A stretch of DNA of 64,000 bases from Acidimicrobiales bacterium (GTDB lineage Bacteria; Actinomycetota; Acidimicrobiia; Acidimicrobiales; Bog-793), in NCBI GenBank assembly GCA_035533595.1, contig DATLTN010000047.1, forward strand, positions 1 through 64,000, written 5' to 3'. Shown piece by piece: positions 1 through 7,996 of this stretch. A program made the translations under genes and the position numbers. The notes under the pieces were generated by a model that saw nothing but the letters and a program-made list of their open reading frames with translations, was not told the DNA's origin and did no database searches. The number at the start of each line of letters is the position of its first letter. The first letter of the stretch is position 1.

Positions 1-811
1 TGCCGGCGACGGTGACGGTGAGGGTGTGGTTCGCGATAAAGCCACTACCGGTGACGGTGACACTCTGGCCGACGGGGCCCGAGGTCGGCGACGGCGAGTT
101 GAGCGATGCAGCGCTGCTGATCGTGAAGTTGCCGGCGCCCGCTGTGTTCGTGCCGTCCGAGACGACGACCGCCTGGGCGCCGGAGGTGGTCGTGGGGACC
201 GTGAAGGTGAGGGTGGCCGAGCCGGTCGCATCGGTCGGGCTGCCGCCGGTGACCGTCGCGCTCACACCGTTAACCGTGACGGTGAGGGCGTGGCTCGCGA
301 TGAAGCCCTGCGCGGTGACCGTTGCCGAGGTGCCGATCGCTCCGGAGGTCGGGCTGAGCCCCGATGCGGCGGCGTTGACGGTGAAGCTCGTCGTGTCGTT
401 GTTCGTGCCGTCCGAAACGACGACCGTCTGGGTCCCATTGGGGACTGGCGGGATGGTGAAGTTAACGCTGGCGGCGCCGGTGCCGTCGGTCGTGCCACCG
501 CTGTTGACAGTCGCGGTGACACTGTCCACCGTCACCGTGAGGGAATGCGTCGCGACGTAGCCGGACACCGCGACCGTCGTCGTGCTGCCGACGATGCCGC
601 TCGCAGGCGACGGGGTGCCGACCGCCTGCGCGCTTGCGACACCTTCGAGGGCGATCAGCGACGAGAGCGGAAGGAGCAGGAGGGTGCAGGCGGCGACCAC
701 CGCGCGCCATACCGGACGCCGCGTGCGTGCCGATTGGTCGGAGTCGGACCGCCGCGGCCTCGTAAGCGCTGCGCGGATCGTGCTCCACACCTGGCGGGGG
801 GACCGGCTCAT
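1..811 (-). CDS. Secreted Ig-like (IPT/TIG-type) repeat protein, N-terminal part
   Basis: The reading frame runs off the left edge, leaving 270 codons with no stop. ATG at 811 follows a GGAGAGAG ribosome site about 9 nt upstream. After about 40 residues with many arginines comes a hydrophobic stretch (VVAACTLLLLPLSSLIAL) and an AxA-like site (VASAQA), read as a signal peptide. The mature part consists of beta-rich repeats of about 90 residues: each contains a 'GxxVTVTGSGF'-like strand, 'LTVTVNG', and the phrase 'VVVSDGTN', which occurs in at least two copies. This resembles IPT/TIG or bacterial Ig-like domains of surface proteins. It is probably exported and binds or spaces something outside the cell, but the partner is unknown. 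The plus-strand open frames over the same bases are shadows: only the minus frame carries a signal peptide and periodic repeats. Confidence 0.8.
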   Translation of the reverse strand, partial: MSRSPRQVWSTIRAALTRPRRSDSDQSARTRRPVWRAVVAACTLLLLPLSSLIALEGVASAQAVGTPSPASGIVGSTTTVAVSGYVATHSLTVTVDSVTATVNSGGTTDGTGAASVNFTIPPVPNGTQTVVVSDGTNNDTTSFTVNAAASGLSPTSGAIGTSATVTAQGFIASHALTVTVNGVSATVTGGSPTDATGSATLTFTVPTTTSGAQAVVVSDGTNTAGAGNFTISSAASLNSPSPTSGPVGQSVTVTGSGFIANHTLTVTVAG

Positions 812-1327
812 TGGGCTGACTCTCTCCGTGCATCGGCGGAATTCGGGTTTGTGTTTCGACCCCGACGGGAATGCTCAATATCGGATCCATTTGTGCCGTT
901 AGCAGTGTCGGGTACTTTCGTGCGTTCTGGTGGCACGACGGATGGTTATTAGCAGCGGTGCCTGCCGCGGGGCAATAGACAACCAGCTGGCCTGCCCGAA
1001 TAGGCCATGCTTAGTACACCAAAGGGCAACCGTCGGTCGGCGCGCGGTGATCGCCCTCCACGGGACGGCCTTCGGGCCGCTTTTCGAATGGCGGTTGGTC
1101 GCCCGGGCCCTCGCCGCGCGCCCGGTAACCAGCGGCCCCGCCGCTGTTCCCCCCGTTGCGCCCTCCCAGGCCGTCGTGCTCAGGGCGCTTCCTGCAACCG
1201 TTCGTCGGAGAATTGGATACGTGCGACGCTGCGCACGGTGGAGACAGATTCGGCCGAGGGACCCACGGAAACTGCCACCCGTTCTCGGGTGTGCCGGGCC
1301 ACGCGGGACCGTCCCGGTCATCACCCA
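812..1327. other. Gene-poor interval upstream of the secreted protein
   Basis: These 516 bases lie between the start of the secreted protein and the end of the exonuclease III gene. The open frames here are arginine-rich with no recognisable domain, and I do not consider them genes. The half nearest 811 is less GC-rich than its surroundings and probably holds the promoter and leader of the secreted protein. The only clear structure is a small hairpin at 1066-1079. Confidence 0.5.
1066..1084 (+). terminator. UUCG-loop hairpin followed by CTTTT
   Basis: CGGCC-TTCG-GGCCG (1066-1079) is followed by CTTTT. It is shaped like a short intrinsic terminator read on the plus strand, but neither neighbour is transcribed in that direction. 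It could therefore end antisense or unannotated transcription, or be chance in GC-rich DNA. Confidence 0.3.
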
Positions 1328-2107
1328 TCAGTCGGTGAGTGTCAGCACCATCGGCGCATGATCCGAGGGGAGCTTCCCCTTCCGGGCGTCACGGTCGACG
1401 GTGGCATCGACGACACGGGCGAGCACCGGCGGGCTCACGAGCGCGAGATCGATGCGCATCCCCCAGCCCTTGTGGAAGGCGCCAGCCCGGTAGTCCCACC
1501 ACGAGAACGGCCCGACCTCGTCGGGACGGTACGCGCGCAACGCGTCCTCGAGGCCGAAGTCGAGCACGTGCCGGAGCGCGGCGCGCTCCTCGGGGGTGAC
1601 ATGGGTCGCCCCGGCGAACTGGGTGATGTCCCAGACGTCACGGTCCTCGGGGGCGACGTTGAAGTCGCCGCAGACGGCGATCGGCTGGGTCGGAGTCAGT
1701 CGCGCGTCGAGCTCGGCGCGGAGGTGCTCCAGCCAGCGGAGCTTCGCGACGTAGTGCTCGGAGCCGACGACCCTGCCGTTCGGGACGTAGGCGCTGAAGA
1801 CGTGGATCCCGCCGCAGCGCGCCGAGATGAGTCGGCACTCCTCGGGGGAGCCGGCCTGCTCGTCGGAGAAGCCGAGCCGCGGCTCCTCGAGGCCGACGCG
1901 AGAGAGGATCGCGACCCCGTTCCACTGGTTCGCGCCGTGGTGCGCGGACTCGTAGCCGAGAGCGGTGAAGGCCATCGCCGGGAAGTTCGCGGCGGTGCAC
2001 TTCGTCTCCTGCATCAGCACGACGTCCGGCTCGTTGGCGGCGATCCACTCCTCGACGCGCGAGAGACGGGCGCGCAGCGAGTTCACGTTCCAGGTGACGA
2101 GCTTCAC
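1328..2107 (-). CDS. xthA: Exodeoxyribonuclease III
   Basis: A 259-residue AP endonuclease / 3'-5' exonuclease of the endonuclease-exonuclease-phosphatase fold, acting in base-excision repair. It has full family length. Family residues are visible: N7 in 'TWNVNSLRAR', E34 in 'QETK', Y107 in 'AYVPNG', D148 and N150 in 'GDFNVAPEDRDVWD', and the final D249-H250 in 'SDHAP'. The start is GTG (KLVTWNVNS follows). It lies 78 nt downstream of the FabZ-like gene on the same strand, so the NYN nuclease, the dehydratase and xthA may share a transcript. A second AP endonuclease (endonuclease IV) is encoded at 19.3 kb. Confidence 0.96.
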   Translation of the reverse strand: MKLVTWNVNSLRARLSRVEEWIAANEPDVVLMQETKCTAANFPAMAFTALGYESAHHGANQWNGVAILSRVGLEEPRLGFSDEQAGSPEECRLISARCGGIHVFSAYVPNGRVVGSEHYVAKLRWLEHLRAELDARLTPTQPIAVCGDFNVAPEDRDVWDITQFAGATHVTPEERAALRHVLDFGLEDALRAYRPDEVGPFSWWDYRAGAFHKGWGMRIDLALVSPPVLARVVDATVDRDARKGKLPSDHAPMVLTLTD

Positions 2108-2185
2108 CTGAGCGTTCCGCCCGCGCTGCCGGCGCTCACCACCGGATGGGGCCCCGTCGGTATGGTTGGGCTGCTGCGCTGCGCG

Positions 2186-2611
2186 TCACGGCGCGACGAG
2201 GACGAAGAAGAGATCCGTCTCGCAGGCCAGCTGGCCTTCGACGGTCGCCCTGCCGTGGCCGGTTCCGGCACGTGCCGAGAGCCGCGAGATCTCGACCTCG
2301 AGATCGAGGACGTCGCCGGGGAGCACCTGGCGGCGGAAGCGGGCCTTTCCCACGCCGCCGAAGAGGGGCATCTTCCCGGCGTAGCGGTCGTCGGCGAGCA
2401 CCGCGCAGGCGCCCAGCTGCGCGAGCGCCTCGATCATCAGCACCCCCGGGACGGTCGGCCGGCCCGGGAAGTGGCCGGCGAAGAACGCCTCGCCGCCCGT
2501 GAGGTACCAGCTCCCCCGCGCCGAGGTCGCCGGGACGAGCTCGGCGATCTCGTCGACGAGAAGGAAGGGGGGGCGGTGCGGGATGAGCTCCTCGGCGCGC
2601 CAGTCCGCCAC
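2186..2611 (-). CDS. FabZ-like 3-hydroxyacyl-ACP dehydratase
   Basis: A 141-residue hot-dog-fold protein. The motif 'HFPGRPTVPGVLMIEALAQ' carries the FabZ catalytic pair (H47 and E61), and the N-terminus 'LIPHRPPFLLVDEI' is the classic FabZ opening. The likely reaction is dehydration of 3-hydroxyacyl-ACP in fatty-acid elongation. The start is GTG at 2611, 2 nt after the stop of the upstream NYN gene, with GGGGAGGGG just upstream, so the two genes are probably translationally coupled. The open frame extends further upstream, but that part overlaps the basic tail of the NYN protein in another frame and is a shadow. Actinobacteria often have several dehydratase relatives, so the exact acyl substrate is uncertain. 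Confidence 0.87.
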   Translation of the reverse strand: MADWRAEELIPHRPPFLLVDEIAELVPATSARGSWYLTGGEAFFAGHFPGRPTVPGVLMIEALAQLGACAVLADDRYAGKMPLFGGVGKARFRRQVLPGDVLDLEVEISRLSARAGTGHGRATVEGQLACETDLFFVLVAP

Positions 2612-2613
2612 AG

Positions 2614-4047
2614 TCAGCCCCTCCCCTCGGCTGGCCTCCCGGCCGCCTTGGTGCGGCGGCGCGGCTCGCCCTTCGCCGCCGCCGGCGTCTGCTCCGACGC
2701 CGGCTGCTTCTTCGCCGGCTGCTTCTTCGCCGCGGCCTTCGCCGGCGCGCGCTTGGCGGCGACTGCCTCGGGCGCGACCTTGGCCGCGGCCCGCTTCTGC
2801 GCGATCGGCTTCTTCGCCGCGGCCTGCTTCGCCGGCTGCTTCTTCGCCGCGGCCTTTTGCGGGGCCATCTTGCGCGCCGGCGCCTTCTTCGGGCCCGTCG
2901 CAGCGCCCTCGGCCGGCGCGGCGGGTGCGACCGCCGCGGCGCGTTGCCGGCGGGGCCGCGCGCCTGCAGGCGGCGACGGCGCCGGCCCGTCGGCCGGGGG
3001 TCCGGCGCTCTCGGTGGCCGGCGCGGGGTCGCTCCGACGCCACGGCGACAGCTTCTCCGGTGCTTCGCCGACGGCGGGCACCTCGGCGGGAGCCGCGGCG
3101 TCCGCGAGGGGAACGGCCTCGGGCTGGGCGCGCTGGCGACCGCGCCGCGAGAGGCGCACCTCGGCCTCCACCGTCTCCTCGCTCGGCCGCCCCGAGATGT
3201 GCGCCACCGCGGGCAGCGCGAGCTCGATGCCGCGCCGGTAGGGGTCGAGGGCGGTGATCACGAAGCGCTCAGTCGCGCCGCGGTGCAGCACCTCGCGGGC
3301 GCTGCGCGGCGGCGGCTCGGCGAGGTTGGCGAGCGGCGCGTAGCAGCGCACCTCGCCGTAGGTGATGACCGCGCCGTGCGAGGTGAAGCTCTCGACGAGC
3401 GCGTCCACCTCATCGCCGAGCTTGTGCTCGGCGATGAAGCTGATGAAGGTGATCGGGTCGTTCACCGCCTGTGGCTTCTCCGCCGGCGCGCGGGTGCGCC
3501 GCGAGCGGTGCTCGCTCTGCTCGGGGGTGCTCTCGGGGTGCTCGACCTCGAGGGTCGCCACGGCGATCGCCTTGGTGACCTTGGCCTTCTCGCGAGTGGC
3601 GTCGCGGGTCGCGACGCGGCTCTTCGGGCCGCGCACGGGGGTGCGGGGGACGAAGATCCAGCCGACACCGGGCACCGGAGTGGCGCCGATCAGCCGGCCG
3701 CGCTCGAACAACCACGGGTGTTCGCCGTGGAACTCCTGGAAGGAGTCGTTCGAAAGGACCGTACCGTCGACCTTCTCCGCGATGCGGAGCAGGAAGGCGT
3801 CGCCGCGCCCGATCGCCCCGGCGGGCGGCGAGACGAACTCGCCGCGCAGCTGCGCCGCCTCGAAGCGGGCGAGCTCGGAGGAGTCGATGCGGTGCGCGAA
3901 GGTGGCGTCGACGACGACGGTCACCTCGGCCTCGGGGAAGTCCTTGCGCAGCTCCTCGAGCGCGCTCTCGAGCTGGGCGAGGCTCGGAAGCTGGCGGGTC
4001 TCGGTCGCGATGTTGGAACCGTCGACGACGACGTGCTGGGCGGGCAT
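2614..4047 (-). CDS. NYN/PIN-type nuclease with central RNA-binding-like region and histone-H1-like tail
   Basis: A protein of 477 residues in three parts. Residues 1-130 look like a NYN/PIN ribonuclease domain: 'VVVDGSNIAT' (D9), 'VVVDATF' (D47), 'GRGDAFLLRIA' (D83) and 'LSNDSFQEF' (D101) give the usual cluster of acidic metal ligands. Residues about 185-285, from 'DPITFISFIAEHKLGDEV' to 'RGIELALPAVA', are compact and resemble an S1-like nucleic-acid-binding segment, but this is less certain. From about residue 290 the chain is low complexity, and the last 100 residues are Lys/Ala/Pro-rich (AAKKQPAK-like units), like the tail of histone H1 or actinobacterial Hup. The likely role is a nucleoid- or RNA-associated nuclease; the substrate is unknown. 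It is first in a run with the dehydratase and xthA. Confidence 0.75.
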   Translation of the reverse strand: MPAQHVVVDGSNIATETRQLPSLAQLESALEELRKDFPEAEVTVVVDATFAHRIDSSELARFEAAQLRGEFVSPPAGAIGRGDAFLLRIAEKVDGTVLSNDSFQEFHGEHPWLFERGRLIGATPVPGVGWIFVPRTPVRGPKSRVATRDATREKAKVTKAIAVATLEVEHPESTPEQSEHRSRRTRAPAEKPQAVNDPITFISFIAEHKLGDEVDALVESFTSHGAVITYGEVRCYAPLANLAEPPPRSAREVLHRGATERFVITALDPYRRGIELALPAVAHISGRPSEETVEAEVRLSRRGRQRAQPEAVPLADAAAPAEVPAVGEAPEKLSPWRRSDPAPATESAGPPADGPAPSPPAGARPRRQRAAAVAPAAPAEGAATGPKKAPARKMAPQKAAAKKQPAKQAAAKKPIAQKRAAAKVAPEAVAAKRAPAKAAAKKQPAKKQPASEQTPAAAKGEPRRRTKAAGRPAEGRG

Positions 4048-4124
4048 CTGGAGTTAGTCAACCACCGAAGTCGCACGCGGCCGCGGACCGCTCCGGCTGT
4101 CGCGGCCAGCGGAGCGGGCGGCGA

Positions 4125-7100
4125 TCAGGATGCCTTCGCCGGGGCCGTGCCCACGGTGTGGTCGAGGAGGTAGTCCCGCTCGAGTTCGTGCAGCAGGTGC
4201 GAGCCGGTCGCCGGGCTCCCCGCGGCGGGGCGCGTCACCCGCCGGAGCGGCAGCCCGGCGGTGTTCAGCTGCTCGAGGGGCTCGCGCACGTAGCTCCAGG
4301 CGCCCATGTTCTCCGGCTCGTCCTGCACCCAGACGAGCTCGCTGGCCGCCGGGTAGCGGTCGAGCACGGCGCGCAGCGCCGTTGCCGGGAAGGGATAGAG
4401 CTGTTCGAGGCGGACGACCGCGGAGCGGCCGCGCGCCGGCTCGGCGGCGAGGATCGCGTCCCGTCGCTCGAAGGTCTCGACGCCGATCTTGCCGGTGCAG
4501 AGCACGACCCGCTCGACGGCGGCGCGGTCGAGGGTCTCCCCCGCCGCGGGGTCGTCGAGGACCTCGTGGAAGGAGCCGTCGACGAGGTCCTCGACCGGCG
4601 AGCGGGTGGTGCGCGCCCGCAGCAGGCTCTTCGGGGTGAAGACGATGAGCGGGCAGTGGATCGCCCGGTGCGACTGGGCGCGCAGCAGGTGGAAGATCTG
4701 CGCGGCGGTGGTCGGTTGCACGATCGCGAGGTTGTTCTTCGCCGCGAGCTGCAGGTAGCGCTCGATGCGCGCCGAGGAGTGCTCGGCACCCTGGCCCTCG
4801 TAGCCGTGGGGAAGGAGCAGTACGAGGCCGGGCGACTGCCCCCACTTCTCCCCGCCGGCGACGATGAAGTTGTCGATCATGATCTGCGCGCCGTTGGCGA
4901 AGTCGCCGAACTGCGCCTCCCAGATCACGAGCGCGCTCGGGTCCTCGACGGCGTAGCCGTACTCGAAGCCGAGCGCCGCGTACTCCGAGAGCACCGAGTC
5001 GTGGACCTCGAAGCGCCCGGCGCCCTCGCCGGTGATCGCGCCCTGGGCCCCCTGGGGGGCGGCGAGCGCGGCGAGCGGGGTGAACTCCGCGCCGCTCTCG
5101 ACGTCGGTGAGGACGGCGTGGCGGTGCGAGAAGGTGCCACGGCGCGCGTCCTGTCCGGTGAGGCGGATGTCGGTCCCCTCGTAGAGGAGCGAGCCGTAGG
5201 CGAGGCCCTCGGCGAGCGCCCAGTCGACCTCGCCGCTCGCGTAGAGCTCCTCGCGCAGCTCGAGCTGGCGGAGGAGCTTGGGGTGCACGTGGAAGTCCTC
5301 CGGCGCGTGGTGCAGGCGCCAGGCGAGGGCGTCGAGGACGGCCCGGTCGACGCCGCTCTGCAGCGAGAGCGGCGGCAGCGGCGGCGCGTGCACCGGCGGC
5401 ATCTCCGCGAGGTCGGGGTGCGGGATGGCGCGGGTCTCGACGAGGGCCGCGGCGAGCTCCTGGTTGAGCCGCTGTAGCTCGGCCTCTGCCTCCTCGGCGG
5501 TGAGCACCCCCCCGGCGACGAGGCGCTCTTGGTAGCTGGTGCGCACCGAGGGGTGGGCCTCGATCGCCCGGTACATGAGCGGCTGGGTGTAGCTCGGGTC
5601 GTCGCCCTCGTTGTGGCCGTGCAGGCGGTAGCAGACGAGGTCGACGACGACGTCCTTGTGGAAGCGGGTGCGGTAGCGCGCCGCCAGCCGGGCGACGCGG
5701 GCGACCGCCTCGGGGTCGTCCCCGTTCACGTGCAGGATCGGCGCCTCGACCATCTTCGCCACGTCGGTCGCGTAGCGCGTCGAGCGCCCCGAGGCGGGCG
5801 AGGTGGTGAAGCCGAGCTGGTTGTTGATCACGAGGTGGACCGTCCCGCCGACCGCGTAGCCGTCGACGAGGGAGAGGTTGAAGGTCTCGGCGACCACGCC
5901 CTGGCCGGCGAAGGAGGCGTCGCCGTGCACGAGGATCGGCAGCACGGGGTAGCTCTCCCCCGGCCGGTGGTCGATCTTGGCGCGCACGATCCCCTCGACG
6001 ACGGGGTTCACCGCCTCGAGATGGGAGGGGTTGGAGGCGAGCTCGACGAGCATCGACTCGCCCCCGCGGCCGACCCACTTCCCGTGCCCCCCCTTGTGGT
6101 ACTTCACGTCGCCCGCCCCCTCGACGGTGAGGGGGTCGAGGTTGTGCTCGAAGTCGGAGAAGATCGCCGAGTAGGGCTTGTCGACGATGTTCGCGAGCGC
6201 GTTCAGCCGGCCGCGGTGCGCCATGGCGAGCACCGCCTCGGTGGTGCCGGCGGCGACCGACTCCTCGAGCAGGGCGTCGAGGAAGACGATCGCGCTGTCC
6301 CCCCCCTCCAGGCTGAAGCGCCGCTCGGCGGGGTAGCGCACCTGCAGGAAGCGCTCGAAGGACTCGGCGGCGGCGAGGCGGCCGAAGAGGTAGCGCTGCT
6401 CGTCGGCGGAGAACAGCTCGGGGGGGGCCTCGACCGCCTCCTGGACGAACCGCCGCTCGACGTCGTCGGAGATGTGCGCCGCCTCGACCCCGACCGTGCC
6501 GCAGTAGGCGCGGCGCAGCGCCGCCAGCAGCTGCTCGAGGGTGGCTCGCTCGGCGCCGCCGACGCCCTCTGTGGCGACGGTGCGGTCGAGGTCCCAGAGC
6601 GTGAGGCCGTAGTGCTCGGGGAGGAGCACGTCGGGGAAGGCCGGCGGCCGCGGGGCGAGCGGGTCGAGGCTGGCGGCGAGGTGGCCGTGCAGGCGATAGG
6701 CGGCGACGAGGTCGCGCACCGCGCCGGCGTTCTCCGGCGCGGCCCCGGTCGGTCGGCGATCGCGTTGCCAGTGGGCGGGGGGCTCGGAGACCCCGAGGCC
6801 CTCGAAGAGCTCGTCGTAGAAGCCCCCGTCGCCGACGAGGAGCTCGTGGACGTGCTTCAGGAAGAGCCCCGACTCCGCTCCCTGGACGACGCGGTGGTCA
6901 TAGGTCGAGCTGAGCGAGAGCACCTTGCCGACCCCGAGGTCCGCGAGGGTCGCGGGGTCGGTCCCGGCGTACTCGACGGGGAAGTCGAGCGAGCCGACCC
7001 CGATGATCGCCCCCTGCCCGGCCATGAGGCGCGGCACCGACTGCGAGGTGCCGAGGCCGCCGGGGTTGGTGAGGGTGATCGTCACCCCGGAGAAGTCCTC

Positions 7101-7955
7101 GACGGTCAGCTTGTTCACGCGGGCGCGCGCCACGAGGTCCTCGTAGGCGGCGACGAAGGCGGCGAAGTCGAGCGTGTCGGCCCGCTTCACCGCGGGGACG
7201 ACGAGGGAGCGGCCGCCCCCCGGGCGCTCGAGGTCGATGGCGATGCCGAGGCCGACGTGCTCGTGGCGGATGACGCCCGGGGTCCCCTTGCCGTCGGCGT
7301 CGGGGACGAAGGTGACGTTGAGCGCCGGGACCTTGTCGAGGGCGCGCACGGCCGCGTAGGCGATGAGGTGCGTGAAGCTGATCTTCTGGCCCGTCGTGCG
7401 GGCGAGGTGCTCGTTCAGGATCCGGCGGTTGACCTCGAGGACCTTCGCGGGGAGGGGGTGGAAGCTCGTCGCCGTGGGCACCCCGAGGCTCGTGACCATG
7501 TTGTCGACGATGCGCGCCTGCGCACCGCGGATCGGGGTCACCTCCTCGCCGTCGGATCCGGTCGCCGACGGCGCGGGGAGCGGCGGGGCGGGCGGGGCGG
7601 CAGGAGCCGCCGCTGCCGCGGCGGGCTGCGCGGCCGGAGCCGCCGCTGCTGCGGCGGGCTGCGCGGCCGCGGCGGGCGCCGCCTCGGCCGGCGCGACGGG
7701 GACGGCCACGGCTGGCGCCGGAGCCGCGGCGAGGGGGATCGCCGGCGGGGGCGTGGCGCCGTTGGCCGTCGGGGCCGCGGGGGCGGCGGAAGCGTGGTGA
7801 CCGTTGCCGTTGCCGAAGTACTCGCGCCAGTCGTCGTCGACTCGGGAGGGGTTGGCCAGGTACTCCTGGTGCTTGTCCTCCACGAACCACGCGTTCAGCC
7901 CGAGCTCGTCAAGGTCGGTCTCCGACGCCGTTGTCGGAGTGACGTGCTCATTCAT
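4125..7955 (-). CDS. kgd: Multifunctional 2-oxoglutarate dehydrogenase E1 / decarboxylase with fused E2 domain
   Basis: A TCA-cycle enzyme of the actinobacterial Kgd/OdhA type with 1276 residues. Residues 1-45 ('LNAWFVEDKHQEYLANPS') match the E1 N-terminal peptide. About 85 residues of Ala/Pro linker follow. Residues 140-375 are an acyltransferase (E2) catalytic domain with the 'TYDHRVVQGAESG' motif (H354). From about 400 onward lies the thiamine-dependent E1, including 'YRLHGHNEGDDPSYTQP'. There is no lipoyl domain, as in the family. ATG at 7955 (MNEHVTP) is preferred to the upstream in-frame start at 8006, because a TAAAGT box sits 8 nt before it and the longer form would overlap the divergent epimerase start. 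Confidence 0.95.
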   Translation of the reverse strand: MNEHVTPTTASETDLDELGLNAWFVEDKHQEYLANPSRVDDDWREYFGNGNGHHASAAPAAPTANGATPPPAIPLAAAPAPAVAVPVAPAEAAPAAAAQPAAAAAAPAAQPAAAAAAPAAPPAPPLPAPSATGSDGEEVTPIRGAQARIVDNMVTSLGVPTATSFHPLPAKVLEVNRRILNEHLARTTGQKISFTHLIAYAAVRALDKVPALNVTFVPDADGKGTPGVIRHEHVGLGIAIDLERPGGGRSLVVPAVKRADTLDFAAFVAAYEDLVARARVNKLTVEDFSGVTITLTNPGGLGTSQSVPRLMAGQGAIIGVGSLDFPVEYAGTDPATLADLGVGKVLSLSSTYDHRVVQGAESGLFLKHVHELLVGDGGFYDELFEGLGVSEPPAHWQRDRRPTGAAPENAGAVRDLVAAYRLHGHLAASLDPLAPRPPAFPDVLLPEHYGLTLWDLDRTVATEGVGGAERATLEQLLAALRRAYCGTVGVEAAHISDDVERRFVQEAVEAPPELFSADEQRYLFGRLAAAESFERFLQVRYPAERRFSLEGGDSAIVFLDALLEESVAAGTTEAVLAMAHRGRLNALANIVDKPYSAIFSDFEHNLDPLTVEGAGDVKYHKGGHGKWVGRGGESMLVELASNPSHLEAVNPVVEGIVRAKIDHRPGESYPVLPILVHGDASFAGQGVVAETFNLSLVDGYAVGGTVHLVINNQLGFTTSPASGRSTRYATDVAKMVEAPILHVNGDDPEAVARVARLAARYRTRFHKDVVVDLVCYRLHGHNEGDDPSYTQPLMYRAIEAHPSVRTSYQERLVAGGVLTAEEAEAELQRLNQELAAALVETRAIPHPDLAEMPPVHAPPLPPLSLQSGVDRAVLDALAWRLHHAPEDFHVHPKLLRQLELREELYASGEVDWALAEGLAYGSLLYEGTDIRLTGQDARRGTFSHRHAVLTDVESGAEFTPLAALAAPQGAQGAITGEGAGRFEVHDSVLSEYAALGFEYGYAVEDPSALVIWEAQFGDFANGAQIMIDNFIVAGGEKWGQSPGLVLLLPHGYEGQGAEHSSARIERYLQLAAKNNLAIVQPTTAAQIFHLLRAQSHRAIHCPLIVFTPKSLLRARTTRSPVEDLVDGSFHEVLDDPAAGETLDRAAVERVVLCTGKIGVETFERRDAILAAEPARGRSAVVRLEQLYPFPATALRAVLDRYPAASELVWVQDEPENMGAWSYVREPLEQLNTAGLPLRRVTRPAAGSPATGSHLLHELERDYLLDHTVGTAPAKAS
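7603..7668 (-). repeat. Tandem 33-bp repeat in the Kgd linker
   Basis: Two adjacent 33-base copies (7603-7635 and 7636-7668), differing at one base, encode 11-residue Ala/Gln/Pro units in the flexible linker between the E1 N-terminal peptide and the E2 domain. This is a likely site of length variation between strains. Confidence 0.85.
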
Positions 7956-7963
7956 CGGGAGCA

Positions 7964-7969
7964 ACTTTA
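7964..7969 (-). promoter_or_regulatory. -10 box for kgd (leaderless type)
   Basis: TAAAGT on the minus strand, 8 nt before the kgd ATG. This spacing would place transcription start at or next to the start codon. No Shine-Dalgarno sequence fits in the remaining space. Confidence 0.6.
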
Positions 7970-7982
7970 CCTGGGGCGACGA

Positions 7983-7988
7983 TAGGGT
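7983..7988 (+). promoter_or_regulatory. -10 box for the epimerase gene (leaderless type)
   Basis: TAGGGT on the plus strand, 8 nt before the epimerase ATG. It is only 13 bp from the opposing kgd -10 box, so the two promoters must share their upstream contacts. Confidence 0.6.
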
Positions 7989-7996
7989 CGCGGGCG

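Noticed and set aside
899-1361. Two overlapping open frames of 140-143 codons on opposite strands
   Set aside because: Neither has a domain, a ribosome site or a -10 box, and both read as Arg/Ala-rich noise.
1007-3241. 744-codon plus-strand open frame
   Set aside because: It lies antisense to exonuclease III, the dehydratase and the NYN gene, and its protein is low-complexity with no domain. It is a GC-driven shadow.
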